DNA of 64,000 nt from CAWUEX02 sp038148375 (GCA_038148375.1 JAYQVH010000002.1:62001-126000); one strand, 5' to 3'; counted from the first letter of the stretch, positions 17,796-26,836 are shown. Notes: generated from the letters alone by a model not told the origin. Program-made: numbers and translations.

Positions 17796-20057
17796 ATGAG
17801 CTTAGATGGTGACACAGTGAAGACCGAACGTTGGCGCATACGATGGGCATTTAGTCCGTCCGCAGCCGCGGCGGCTTTTGCTATTTTGCTGTCCGGGTTC
17901 GTGCCGTCGGCCGCACACGCGCAGATCGGCCGCATCATTGATGATATTGAAGCGGCCGGTCAGGCACGGGTCATCGTGCTTATGCGCGATTCTGCGTCAG
18001 CAACGCCCTGGGCTCAGCAAACATCTGTGGCCGCCCAGCGTGAAGCCGTGCGCCAAATGCGGCGCCAGCTAGAGCCGCAGCTCACTCTCAAAGATGTCGC
18101 TGTCCGGAAGAGTTATTCCAGTCTTCCGTTTCTCGGCGTGACGGTGAACCGCGAACAGCTCGGTCAGCTCATGACGCTGGACGGTGTCGCCGGCGTGTAC
18201 CCCGTTGTCACGGAGCGCAAGGCACAGGCCACGGGCACTGTGAAAACTGTTGAGCGTCCAGCCCTGACAAGTTCGATCCCCAGCATTGACGTTGTTGAGG
18301 CCTGGGCGCGCGGCTATGACGGCGAGGGATATACAGTCGCCGTTATTGATGGCGGTATTGCAGATGATCACCCGATGCTCGCCGGCAAGGCTGTCGGCGA
18401 CGCCTGTTTTTCGGCCACTTTCGGCGGCGATACGTTTACGAAATGTCCGTCAGGACAGTCGCCGGAAATCGCCGACGGCGCGGCGGCCAATTGTCCTGCC
18501 GGATCAACCCGCTGCGACCATGGCACGCACGTGGCTTCGATCGCGGTTGGCAACGACGGAACGAACTATGGCGTCGCGCGCGGCGCGCAATTCATGCCGA
18601 TCGACGTTTTTTCCGAAGTCACTAGCGATGACGTCTGTGACCCCGACCCCGCCCCATGTGAACTCACGGACTCCTTGGCGGTGCTTGATGCGCTTAACTA
18701 CGTCAATGAGAGCGTCGAAACCTACAATATCGTTTCGGTTAATTTGAGCCTCGGCGGCGGAGCATACATGGGCGCGTGCGACGATGATCCGCGTAAAGAC
18801 GTCATCGACATGCTGCGCGAGAAAGGTGTGGCCACCTTTGCGGCGTCCGGCAATGAGGGTATGAACGGCGCGAGCAATGCGCCGGCCTGCATCTCCAGCG
18901 CCAATGGTGTCGGCGCGACCAATGACAGCACCACAGTCGCCTCATTCTCAAACTTCGCCTCGTTCATCGACGTGATGGCTCCGGGCGTCAATATTCGCGC
19001 GGCGCACCCCGACGGCGGTCTGGTATTCCGCAGCGGTACATCGATGGCGACGCCTCACGCCGCGGGCGCATACGCGATTATTCGCTCTGCCTTACCCGAC
19101 GCGGACTTGGACGAGATCGACGCCGCCGTTGCCGCGACCGGTGATCCGGTTTCACGATCCAGTCAGAATTTTACAGTGCCGCGACTCAAGGTGCATACGG
19201 CGATCCTCAGGCTGCAGGGCGTAAACGTCCGGACGTTCAACAATGTGCTTGGATCGCTCACGGATACCGTGGGGCAGTCTTACATCCGGGTTTATAACGA
19301 GGATGAAGAGACCGGCCGTATCCGTGTCACACTGCGCGACGGAGCCAGCGGCGCACGCCTTGGCAGGTGGGTAAGTCCCGACATTCCCGGGCATGCGTCA
19401 TTCCAGTTCAACGTCAATCGCCTTGAAACCGAAGCTCAGGCCGATGAAGTCATCGCCTCTACGGACCGCCCGTACTACAACCTCGTCATTGAGTCCGGTT
19501 TTGACGGCACGGTGCAGCATGTGTTATGGCAGCGAAATGCGGGCATCTTGTCGAACATGACAAGTTGCGCTGACGGCATCGATAGCGGAGAGCGCGTACT
19601 TCTTAACGTTCATAGTCCATCCGTTACTCAGTACCCGTCATTCGTGCGCATTTATAACGACGGCACCATCGCCGATCAGGCCAACATCGATGTCTATGAT
19701 GCCACGACGGGTGAGTATGCGGGGATGTGGACGAGCCCGTCGATCGAAGTTGGCGCCTCCTACGAAGCGACAGTGGCCGAGATGATTGCCGATCTGTTCA
19801 TCGCGCCGGAACCCGATCCGGAACCCGATCCGGAGTCCGATGCGCCGGCCGGCTCCGGTGAAAACGAAGATACGCCAACGAACGTTTCCACAGATGCTGG
19901 AGACGACACCTCGGCCGGCGACGCCGTGCCGCTCGTTCCTGTCCATCTCAACATCGAATTGGCGGCCGGGTTTGACGGGTATCTACAGCATGCCGTGTAC
20001 AACACCGCTGCAGATGTCTTGACCGATTTATCCGCGAAGTGCGATCTGGGCGGATAG
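17796..20057 (+). CDS. Secreted subtilisin-like serine protease (S8) with duplicated C-terminal module
   Basis: This encodes a 753-residue exported protease. The start at ATG 17796 gives a signal peptide ending in SAAHAQ near residue 44. An inhibitor-I9-like propeptide covers about 46-140. The S8 domain follows with catalytic Asp185 (VIDGGIADDHP), His242 (CDHGTHVAS) and Ser416 (SGTSMATPHAAG). From about residue 481 to the end there are two copies of a 110-150 residue module, each with an RVYN/RIYN strand, a W-x-SP-x-I turn and a GFDG-x-x-QH block near a final cysteine. A PEPDPEPDPES linker splits the second copy. The modules probably bind a surface or substrate. Confidence 0.9.
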   Translation: MSLDGDTVKTERWRIRWAFSPSAAAAAFAILLSGFVPSAAHAQIGRIIDDIEAAGQARVIVLMRDSASATPWAQQTSVAAQREAVRQMRRQLEPQLTLKDVAVRKSYSSLPFLGVTVNREQLGQLMTLDGVAGVYPVVTERKAQATGTVKTVERPALTSSIPSIDVVEAWARGYDGEGYTVAVIDGGIADDHPMLAGKAVGDACFSATFGGDTFTKCPSGQSPEIADGAAANCPAGSTRCDHGTHVASIAVGNDGTNYGVARGAQFMPIDVFSEVTSDDVCDPDPAPCELTDSLAVLDALNYVNESVETYNIVSVNLSLGGGAYMGACDDDPRKDVIDMLREKGVATFAASGNEGMNGASNAPACISSANGVGATNDSTTVASFSNFASFIDVMAPGVNIRAAHPDGGLVFRSGTSMATPHAAGAYAIIRSALPDADLDEIDAAVAATGDPVSRSSQNFTVPRLKVHTAILRLQGVNVRTFNNVLGSLTDTVGQSYIRVYNEDEETGRIRVTLRDGASGARLGRWVSPDIPGHASFQFNVNRLETEAQADEVIASTDRPYYNLVIESGFDGTVQHVLWQRNAGILSNMTSCADGIDSGERVLLNVHSPSVTQYPSFVRIYNDGTIADQANIDVYDATTGEYAGMWTSPSIEVGASYEATVAEMIADLFIAPEPDPEPDPESDAPAGSGENEDTPTNVSTDAGDDTSAGDAVPLVPVHLNIELAAGFDGYLQHAVYNTAADVLTDLSAKCDLGG

Positions 20058-20079
20058 CCCGGTAATGCAGCGGTGAGCG

Positions 20080-20748
20080 TTAAGTCGTCACCATACTCTG
20101 GCCGCTTTTGACCAATTCCGATTCGGGCACTTCTTCGCGCCGCTCCGGCACCTCGACGCCGCGCTGACACGCGGGCCTGGCGGCCATGGCCTCATGCCAC
20201 CTTTGCACATGCGTCAAACCGTCTATGGAAACACCGGACCAGTCGTGGGTGCGTACCCAGGCCCAGTTTGCAATATCGGCAATGGAGTAGTCATCGGCCA
20301 GCCACTCGGACTCACCCAACCGCGTATTTAACACTTCGAACAGCCGCCGGCTTTCATTCTGATACCGCGATATCGCTGCCGGAATTTTTTCCGGAAAATA
20401 TCGGTAGAATACGTTCGCCTGGCCCATCATCGGCCCGATACCGCCCATCTGAAACATCAGCCACTGTATGACCAGGGACCGGCCTTTAGGGTCGGACGGC
20501 ATCAGTTTCCCGGTTTTCTCGGCCAAGTAAATCAAGATGGCGCCGGATTCGAAGACCACAAAATCGTCTTCGGCGTGATCAATGATCACAGGAATCCGTC
20601 CGTTCGGATTGAGATTCAGAAACCACTCTTCTTTCTGCACCTTTTCTTTCAGTACGATGGGCGTAACGGTGTAAGGCAACCCCAGTTCTTCCAGGGCGAT
20701 CGAGACCTTGTAGCCGTTCGGCGTGCGGGCGGTGAGCAGTTCAATCAT
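20080..20748 (-). CDS. Glutathione S-transferase family protein (YfcG/Ure2p-like)
   Basis: This encodes a 222-residue cytosolic GST. The N-terminal thioredoxin-fold half has the TPNGYKVSIALEELGL helix and a NPNGRIPVIID strand-turn with the cis-proline. An ESGAILIYLAEKTG segment binds the gamma-glutamyl group. The helical C-terminal half includes FQMGGIGPMMGQANVF and the SIADIANWAWV motif with the N-capping Asp. These are typical of YfcG-type disulfide-bond reductases acting on glutathione. It lies tail-to-tail with the subtilisin gene, 22 bases apart, and nothing suggests a link to its neighbours. Confidence 0.9.
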   Translation of the reverse strand: MIELLTARTPNGYKVSIALEELGLPYTVTPIVLKEKVQKEEWFLNLNPNGRIPVIIDHAEDDFVVFESGAILIYLAEKTGKLMPSDPKGRSLVIQWLMFQMGGIGPMMGQANVFYRYFPEKIPAAISRYQNESRRLFEVLNTRLGESEWLADDYSIADIANWAWVRTHDWSGVSIDGLTHVQRWHEAMAARPACQRGVEVPERREEVPESELVKSGQSMVTT

Positions 20749-20873
20749 CTTCAGATATCCTTATCGTCTCTCGCGGTGGTGATGTTTGCCGGGGGCACTT
20801 TGTCGGGGGCTTATAGGCACTGAACCAGCACAGCGCCCGTCACAAGCGCGTGTGCGAATGGGTATGCCACGGG

Positions 20874-21371
20874 TTACGCGACGCCGCGTTTCTTGAACTT
20901 ACGGCGGCGCGGTTGGCTGAGAATCAAGGCGAAGGGGAATTTCACAATCTCATATGCGGCCAACGCCACAACGATACCGGCCAGCACGTAGAAAATCGCA
21001 GATGAGTCGAGCGGCACTGCCGGTACGAAATCCCTCAACGTGCCGGCGACGATGGCGTCGTCTGCCCGAGAGAGAAACGTAAAAGGCCGCGTGATGACGC
21101 CGGACTGAGAAATCGCATCATAAGCAGATCGAAGCTCATCAACCCGCAGGGCGGCGTCGGTCTCCAGTTCCCGGCGGACAACGTCACTCATGGTCTGGTA
21201 GCGCACGCCGTTACGGATTCGGTCCAGATTAGCCAACGCCTCGTCCAGGTGTCCGCCCAGACGCTGCACATACTGGACAATAAACGCCTGCACTTGCGAC
21301 GCGGCCATGCCTGCAATGGCGGCGAGGCCCGCGCCGATCAGCATGTCGAGTTTTCTAATGATCCAGGTCAA
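20874..21371 (-). CDS. DUF2937 family membrane protein
   Basis: This encodes a 165-residue protein with an N-terminal hydrophobic helix (LIGAGLAAIAGMAASQV), a helical middle region and a C-terminal membrane helix near residues 128-150. The tail is strongly basic (PRRRKFKKRG). This layout matches DUF2937, a small bacterial family of unknown function. The start is TTG at 21371, with a GAGGGA about 12 bases upstream; other starts are possible. It is divergent from queA across a 136-base gap and has no obvious functional partner. Confidence 0.7.
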   Translation of the reverse strand: MTWIIRKLDMLIGAGLAAIAGMAASQVQAFIVQYVQRLGGHLDEALANLDRIRNGVRYQTMSDVVRRELETDAALRVDELRSAYDAISQSGVITRPFTFLSRADDAIVAGTLRDFVPAVPLDSSAIFYVLAGIVVALAAYEIVKFPFALILSQPRRRKFKKRGVA

Positions 21372-21507
21372 ACGTACTGTCGCTCCCTCTCAAACGGCAT
21401 ACTAGCGCCACCTGGCGGTCCGTTCCAATGCGCGATCCACCGGTCTATAAGAACGCCTCGTAGAGGCCAACTGTGGCGTGTCTATGTCAATTTTTTTGAG
21501 ATAAGTC

Positions 21508-22542
21508 ATGCGCGTCGACGTATTCGATTTCGATTTGCCGCCGGACCGTATCGCCAACCGACCCGCAGAGCCGCGAGAGTCGGCCAAGATGCTGCATGTC
21601 GGCGCGGGTGACATTGCAGACCGATCCATTGCCGCGCTTCCCTGTTTGGTCCGTCCCGGCGACGTTTTTGTGTTCAATGATACCCGGGTGATTCCGGCCC
21701 GGCTCTATGGCCGGCGCGGGGACGTGGATGTCGAGGTGCTCCTACACCGGCGGGATACGGCTGGCGCTTGGCAGGCGCTGGCGCGTCCAGCCAAGCGCCT
21801 GAAGGACGGACACATCATTTCTTTCGCAGACGATTTTGCCGCGACCGTCATCGGCCGGACTGAGGACGGGTCAGTGAAACTGCGATTTGACATGGAGGAT
21901 GAGAAATTTCAGGCCGCCCTGGCGAAACATGGCCACATGCCATTGCCGCCCTACATCCAGCGTGCCGACGATGCGCAGGATGTCAGAGACTACCAAACTA
22001 TTTATGCGCGGGCGGATGGCGCCGTCGCAGCGCCAACAGCAGGTCTGCATTTTACCCCGGATCTGATTGAGCAGCTCCGCCAAGCCGGTGCGGCCATTGA
22101 GTTCCTAACCCTGCACGTTGGGTTGGGGACATTTCAACCGGTTAAATGCGACGACACCAAAGATCACGTCATGCACCGGGAATGGGCCGAGGTCACCGCT
22201 GAAACCGCGGCACGGATAAACGCGGCAAGATCCAATGGCGGACGCATCGTCGCTGTCGGGACAACCAGTTTGCGGGCGCTGGAAGCGGCGGCGAACGATG
22301 ACGGAACCGTGCCGTCGTTTGCCGCAGAGACAGATTTGTTTATCGTGCCCGGATATCGCTTCAAGGCCGTAGACGTGCTGCTGACCAATTTTCATTTGCC
22401 CAGGTCGACACTGTTCATGCTGGTATCCGCCTTCGCCGGACTAAGTCGCATGCAGGCTGCGTATGCACACGCGATCGCAAACGGATACCGGTTTTACTCG
22501 TACGGCGATGCGTGCTTGCTTGAGCGGAGCGCGGCAGCATGA
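21508..22542 (+). CDS. queA: tRNA preQ1(34) S-adenosylmethionine ribosyltransferase-isomerase QueA
   Basis: This 344-residue enzyme transfers and isomerises the ribosyl part of SAM onto preQ1 in tRNA position 34, giving epoxyqueuosine. Family blocks are clear: FDFDLPPDRIANRPAEPR at the N-terminus, VFNDTRVIPARL, GAVAAPTAGLHFT, and a C-terminal LLTNFHLPRSTLFMLVSAF. The length is normal. It is the first gene of a queA-tgt-queG block; its stop overlaps the tgt start by four bases. I looked for a preQ1 riboswitch upstream and did not see one. Confidence 0.97.
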   Translation: MRVDVFDFDLPPDRIANRPAEPRESAKMLHVGAGDIADRSIAALPCLVRPGDVFVFNDTRVIPARLYGRRGDVDVEVLLHRRDTAGAWQALARPAKRLKDGHIISFADDFAATVIGRTEDGSVKLRFDMEDEKFQAALAKHGHMPLPPYIQRADDAQDVRDYQTIYARADGAVAAPTAGLHFTPDLIEQLRQAGAAIEFLTLHVGLGTFQPVKCDDTKDHVMHREWAEVTAETAARINAARSNGGRIVAVGTTSLRALEAAANDDGTVPSFAAETDLFIVPGYRFKAVDVLLTNFHLPRSTLFMLVSAFAGLSRMQAAYAHAIANGYRFYSYGDACLLERSAAA

Positions 22543-23672
22543 CCGTCCCTCATTTCGCATTCACGGTCGCGGCGTCGGACGGTCAGGCGCGGCGTGGTCA
22601 AATCACAACGGCGCACGGGATTATTGATACGCCCGCCTTCATGCCGGTTGGGACTGCGGGAACGGTAAAGGCCATGACCGTCGACGCCGTTCAAGCGACG
22701 GGCGCGCAGATTATTCTCGGCAATACGTATCATTTGATGCTGCGCCCCGGCGCCGACCGGATCGAGTCCTTCGGCGGCCTGAGAAACTTCATGAAGTGGC
22801 CTGGTCCGGTGCTGACCGACTCTGGTGGCTATCAGGTGATGTCGCTAGCGCAGTTGAGAACGTTGAACGAGGACGGCGTTACGTTCCGATCGCACCTGGA
22901 CGGGTCGCAGCACACTTTGACGCCGGAATCCGCTATTAAGATTCAGCATCAGTTGGATTCGACCATCACCATGGTGCTCGATGAATGCACACCATTCCCC
23001 GCGACGAAAGAAGAAGCCAAGGCGAGCATGGATCTGTCCATGCGCTGGGCGGACCGCTGCAGAACCGCATTCACAGAGCGTCCCGGTTATGCGCTGTTTG
23101 GGATCGTTCAAGGCGGCGTGTACCCGGAGTTACGGGCAGAGTCGGCGGAGACACTCAAGAGTGTCGGCTTCGATGGCTACGCAATCGGAGGTCTCGCCGT
23201 TGGCGAAGGTCAGGACGCCATGTTTGAAACAACGGCCGCGACCACGCCGCATTTGCCTGAGAATAAACCGCGCTACCTGATGGGCGTCGGGAAGCCGCTG
23301 GATATTCTCGGCGCGGTCGAACGCGGTGTCGACATGTTCGATTGCGTTCTGCCCACCAGGTCCGGCCGCACTGCACAGGCCTTTACCCGTTTCGGCACAG
23401 TGAATCTCCGCAACGCGCGGCATGCGGATGATCCGCGTCCCCTTGATGAAAGTGTCGAGAGCGATGCCAGCCGTAACTACAGCCGTGCTTACTTGCATCA
23501 TTTGATCAAAGCCGATGAAATTCTCGGTATGATGCTGCTGACATGGCACAACGTCGCATTTTACCAAAAGCTCATGGCGGATATCCGTGCCGCGATTTTA
23601 TCCCGGACGCTGGACGCATATGCGGCGGCGTTTCGCGCCGACTGGGGCCGAGGTGACATTGAGCCGCTCTGA
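22539..23672 (+). CDS. tgt: Queuine/preQ1 tRNA-guanine transglycosylase Tgt lacking the zinc cysteines
   Basis: This 377-residue TIM-barrel enzyme exchanges guanine-34 of tRNA for preQ1. It has the VLTDSGGYQVMSL substrate segment, a GIVQGGVYPELR block and the FDCVLPTRSGRTAQA catalytic/tRNA region. In the E. coli enzyme the sequence before NYSRAYLHHL is CDCYTC and binds zinc with a later His. Here the aligned positions are Val306, Ser308 and Ser311, while the later His337 (TWHN) remains. The cysteine ligands are therefore missing although the barrel looks intact. It overlaps queA by four bases and queG by about fourteen, so translation is probably coupled. Confidence 0.95.
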   Translation: MTVPHFAFTVAASDGQARRGQITTAHGIIDTPAFMPVGTAGTVKAMTVDAVQATGAQIILGNTYHLMLRPGADRIESFGGLRNFMKWPGPVLTDSGGYQVMSLAQLRTLNEDGVTFRSHLDGSQHTLTPESAIKIQHQLDSTITMVLDECTPFPATKEEAKASMDLSMRWADRCRTAFTERPGYALFGIVQGGVYPELRAESAETLKSVGFDGYAIGGLAVGEGQDAMFETTAATTPHLPENKPRYLMGVGKPLDILGAVERGVDMFDCVLPTRSGRTAQAFTRFGTVNLRNARHADDPRPLDESVESDASRNYSRAYLHHLIKADEILGMMLLTWHNVAFYQKLMADIRAAILSRTLDAYAAAFRADWGRGDIEPL

Positions 23673-24786
23673 TACTGTGGCGACCCTGAAGCACGCCTTG
23701 GCATCAGAGGCTGCGCGGCTCGGCTTCGACAATCTCAAGGTCACCGCCGCTGCCCTCGACCAGGATGTATCGCGCAATTTCGATCGTTTCATTGATGGCG
23801 CGTACTTCGGCGACATGAATTGGCTTGCAGATACGGCGGATCGGCGGCGGACTCCGACGGCACTGTGGGCCGACGTCAAATCGGTGATTACGCTCGCGAC
23901 GAACTACGGACCTCACGGCGATCCTTTAGAACTTCTCTCCCGGCCGGAGCGCGGCGCAATCAGTGTATATGCCCGGGGCAGGGACTATCACGACGTCGTC
24001 AAGAAGCGGCTGAAGGCGCTTGCGCGGTGGCTTGTCGAAGAGACCGGAGGTGATGTCAAAGTGTTCGTCGATACCGCGCCCGTTCTAGAGAAACCCCTGG
24101 CCCAGGCCGCCGGTCTCGGCTGGCAGGGTAAGCATACGAATCTGGTGTCCCGCATCCATGGGTCATGGGTGTTCCTCGGTGAGATTTTCACAACACTTGA
24201 GTTGCCACCAGATGAGCCCGAGGCAGACCACTGCGGTGCGTGCCGCGCTTGTCTCGATGTGTGCCCGACTGCAGCGTTCATCGATGCCTACCGCCTCGAC
24301 CCACGGCGCTGCATTTCCTATCTGACCATCGAACACAAAGGTCATATACCCCGAGACTTGCGGCCGCTGATGGGAAACCGCATTTACGGCTGCGACGACT
24401 GTCTTGCCGTGTGCCCCTGGAACAAATTCGCCCGCGTGCACTCCCTGCCGGAGCTCGCGCCCCGTCTCGAGCTAACGGCGCCGCTGTTGACCGATCTCGT
24501 GCAATTGTCTGACGCCGACTTCCGCGATGTTTTTTCGGGCAGTCCAATCAAGCGTATTGGACGTGACCGTTTCATACGCAATGTTTTGATCGCGCTCGGC
24601 AACGGTGGTGACAAAGCCGCAGTGCCTGTCATTACACCGTTGTGTCAGGATCAGTCGGACGTGGTTCGGGTCGCGGCAGCCTGGGCCCTGGGTCAAATCG
24701 ACATTGACGCAGCCCGCACCATACGAGCAGAGGTGTTTGATCGAGAGGTGGACAACGACGTGAGGGCCGAATGGTCCGCGCTTTAG
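23659..24786 (+). CDS. queG: Epoxyqueuosine reductase QueG
   Basis: This 375-residue, cobalamin-dependent iron-sulfur enzyme makes the last step of queuosine synthesis. Two [4Fe-4S] cysteine sets are visible, CGACRACLDVCPTAAF and CDDCLAVCPWNKF, and a HEAT-like C-terminal region follows (about residues 300-370). The N-terminal IDGAYFGDMNWL block is typical of QueG. The start chosen is TTG at 23659, preceded by GAGGTGA; GTG at 23677 is an alternative that would give 369 residues. A longer upstream extension would run through tgt and is not supported. It overlaps tgt at its start and the SUMF1-like gene by sixteen bases at its end. Confidence 0.94.
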   Translation: MSRSDTVATLKHALASEAARLGFDNLKVTAAALDQDVSRNFDRFIDGAYFGDMNWLADTADRRRTPTALWADVKSVITLATNYGPHGDPLELLSRPERGAISVYARGRDYHDVVKKRLKALARWLVEETGGDVKVFVDTAPVLEKPLAQAAGLGWQGKHTNLVSRIHGSWVFLGEIFTTLELPPDEPEADHCGACRACLDVCPTAAFIDAYRLDPRRCISYLTIEHKGHIPRDLRPLMGNRIYGCDDCLAVCPWNKFARVHSLPELAPRLELTAPLLTDLVQLSDADFRDVFSGSPIKRIGRDRFIRNVLIALGNGGDKAAVPVITPLCQDQSDVVRVAAAWALGQIDIDAARTIRAEVFDREVDNDVRAEWSAL

Positions 24787-25556
24787 CCGCATTACTGATA
24801 TGCGGGTTTGCCGTCGGCTTGCCGCAGGACATTTGCGCGCAACATGCGGCCTTCCGGGACTGCATCGATTGCCCGAAAGTCGTGCGTCTTCCGGCCGGCG
24901 AATTCATCATGGGGTCGGATGACGAGCGGCCGACATTCGGTCCGGCACAGCAATCCGAAATTCTGCGTCCCTTTGCGATCTCCGTCAGTGAGATCACTTT
25001 TTATGAGTTCGAGGCCTGCGGTGCGGCGGGTGCGTGCCGGGCAGATGTCAGCGACCATGGCTGGGGCCGCGGAAATCGGCCGGTGATCAATGTAACGTGG
25101 CAGGACACGGTCGATTACGCCGCGTGGCTGACCCGAAAGACGGGCCATCGGTATCGCCTGCCGACCGAGGCGGAGTGGGAGTACGCCGCGCGGGGCAATA
25201 CAACGACGCGCTATTTCTGGGGCGATGATCCGGGCGAGGATCTGGCGAACTGCCGCGGTTGCGGATCGGCCTGGAGCGGTGTTCAATCTGCGCCCGTCGG
25301 ACAGTTTTTACCGAATGCGTTTGGGGTGCTCGACATGCACGGCAACGTATCGGAGTGGGTTTCCGATTGCTGGGCTGACCGGCATGGCGGCATCGCGGGC
25401 CTTCTGCCCGATGGCTCATGCCCCCTTCGCGTCACGCGGGGCGGCGACTGGTACTATGTCGCCGCCCTGGCGACGTCAGCAGCGCGTAAACCCAACGCAC
25501 CTAATCTCAGCAGCTATACGATTGGGTTTCGGGTTGTCCGGGACGTATCGGAATAA
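24771..25556 (+). CDS. Secreted SUMF1/formylglycine-generating-enzyme-like domain protein
   Basis: This 261-residue protein begins with a signal peptide (about 1-23) and continues with one SUMF1 domain: LPAGEFIMGSDD, VINVTWQDTVDYAAWL, YRLPTEAEWEYAARG, DMHGNVSEWVSDCW and VTRGGDWYY. The family includes formylglycine-generating enzymes, EgtB-type oxidases and lectin-like proteins. The paired active-site cysteines of true formylglycine enzymes are not evident, and no sulfatase lies nearby, so an unassigned or non-catalytic role is likely. Its ATG lies inside queG with a sixteen-base overlap, implying the same transcript as the queuosine block, which is unusual for an exported protein. Confidence 0.85.
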   Translation: MVRALAALLICGFAVGLPQDICAQHAAFRDCIDCPKVVRLPAGEFIMGSDDERPTFGPAQQSEILRPFAISVSEITFYEFEACGAAGACRADVSDHGWGRGNRPVINVTWQDTVDYAAWLTRKTGHRYRLPTEAEWEYAARGNTTTRYFWGDDPGEDLANCRGCGSAWSGVQSAPVGQFLPNAFGVLDMHGNVSEWVSDCWADRHGGIAGLLPDGSCPLRVTRGGDWYYVAALATSAARKPNAPNLSSYTIGFRVVRDVSE

Positions 25557-25581
25557 CAACCCAAGTCCCTATCTGATAAAA

Positions 25582-25992
25582 TCAGTTGGCGTTCGCCAGT
25601 GCGCGGGCCATTTGGCTCAGCGCTTCCTGGTGTCGCTCGTTTTCGATGCTCGAGAAGTTGCGTGCGAGTTCCAGGCACATCCGCTGACGGTGGGGCACGC
25701 CTTCCTCGTTGGCGTCTTCCAATCCGTCAAAGAAGTATGTCAGGGACACACCGAGCACTTGCGTGATTTCGTAAAGGCGGCCGGCTGAAATTCGGTTGAT
25801 TCCGCGTTCGTACTTATGGGCCTGCTGGTAGGTGACGCCGATCATATCGGCCATCTGCTGCTGGCTCAGTCCCATCATAATCCGGCGTTCGCGGATACGC
25901 GCACCGACGTACCGGTCGATATCGCTGGCGCGATTGGCGGGCTGGGGGGCCGGGGCGACTGCTTCGGCGAGGGCTGTGTTCGACTGCGACAT
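25582..25992 (-). CDS. XRE-family helix-turn-helix transcriptional regulator
   Basis: This encodes a 136-residue DNA-binding protein. The N-terminal 28 residues are Ala/Pro-rich. Residues about 28-88 form an HTH_3 domain with VGARIRERRIMMGLSQQQMA followed by the recognition helix region VTYQQAHKYERGINR. A helical tail of about 45 residues probably dimerises. The start at ATG 25992 is supported by AGGAA about eight bases upstream; an upstream in-frame extension is not needed. This short regulator type is common in alphaproteobacteria. It lies downstream of phaR on the same strand, but its targets cannot be told from the window. Confidence 0.9.
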   Translation of the reverse strand: MSQSNTALAEAVAPAPQPANRASDIDRYVGARIRERRIMMGLSQQQMADMIGVTYQQAHKYERGINRISAGRLYEITQVLGVSLTYFFDGLEDANEEGVPHRQRMCLELARNFSSIENERHQEALSQMARALANAN

Positions 25993-26154
25993 TTTACTGT
26001 TCCTGACTTGATCACTGCGTTTCGGCTGGCATTGCGTCACGGCACTCAACCCATAGATTGAACGTCTCTGAAGCAACTAACGCAGTTTAGGAACACGGCG
26101 GGCAGAACTCCGCTCTTAGTTTGTAAAGTAATGTTAAGTTGGCAGGCGGAAACT

Positions 26155-26204
26155 AAACCGGGGGTTTTGGCCCGTTTCACCGCGCGCGGTCCCGTTTCTG
26201 GACC
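26155..26204 (-). terminator. Possible hairpin terminator region after phaR
   Basis: Two short hairpins lie just beyond the phaR stop on the minus strand: GGTCC/GGACC at 26188-26192 and 26200-26204, and a seven-pair stem with one bulge at 26155-26162 and 26171-26177. No strong T run follows, so this is a weak call. Confidence 0.25.
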
Positions 26205-26224
26205 GTTTGAGCCCGCTCGGGACG

Positions 26225-26836
26225 TCAGTCCTTGCGGTTTTTCATCAGCCCGTTGAGCTGGTTCTGCATCGCATCCAACTGGGCTTTGAGTTCTTCCACG
26301 CTGCCCGATGACTCGTTTGCAGGGTGTTCCGGTTCGGAAGCGGACACGTTATCAGCGCCACCGCCAGCTCCGCTTTTTCCAAACGGTGTCATCATCCGCA
26401 TCGCATTCTCAAACATGGACATGTTTTGCCGGGCCATGTCTTCAAACTGACCCACCGGAAAAAATCCCTTGAACGCATGCTGCATCGCATCGCGCATGCT
26501 CTGCTCATTTTGCGCGAAAGCTTCCATGCTTTGTTCCAAATAGCGTGGCAGCACGCCACCAAGTGAGTCGCCGTAAAACCCGATGATCTGGCGCAGAAAC
26601 TTGATCGGCAGAAGGTTTTGACCCTTCGCTTCCTGTTCAACGATGATCTGTGTCAACACGGAGCGGGTGAGGTCTTCTCCGGTTTTGGCGTCGACCACGA
26701 CAAACTCTTCGTTGTCTTTGATCATCTCGGCAAGATGATCGAGCGTCACATAGCTCGACGTCTTGGTATTATAGAGCCGCCGATTGGCGTACTTCTTGAT
26801 CTTGATTACACCGGAGTTATCCGACTTGGCCGCCAT
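26225..26836 (-). CDS. phaR: Polyhydroxyalkanoate synthesis repressor PhaR
   Basis: This encodes a 203-residue regulator. The N-terminal PHB_acc_N domain has IKIKKYANRRLYNTKTSSYV followed by a VVDAKTGEDLTRSVLTQII block. One PHB accumulation domain follows at about 70-150. The tail is acidic and ends in a short coiled coil (VEELKAQLDAMQNQL). PhaR binds nascent polyester granules and also DNA, repressing phasin and its own gene until polymer appears. The start at ATG 26836 has GAGGA eight bases upstream. It is divergent from the PhaE-like/PhaC pair across a gap with candidate operators. Confidence 0.95.
   Translation of the reverse strand: MAAKSDNSGVIKIKKYANRRLYNTKTSSYVTLDHLAEMIKDNEEFVVVDAKTGEDLTRSVLTQIIVEQEAKGQNLLPIKFLRQIIGFYGDSLGGVLPRYLEQSMEAFAQNEQSMRDAMQHAFKGFFPVGQFEDMARQNMSMFENAMRMMTPFGKSGAGGGADNVSASEPEHPANESSGSVEELKAQLDAMQNQLNGLMKNRKD

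Noticed and set aside
21372..21507. preQ1 riboswitch upstream of queA
   Set aside because: I looked for the short preQ1-I stem with its A-rich tail and did not find it; the small GCCTC/GAGGC stem there does not match.
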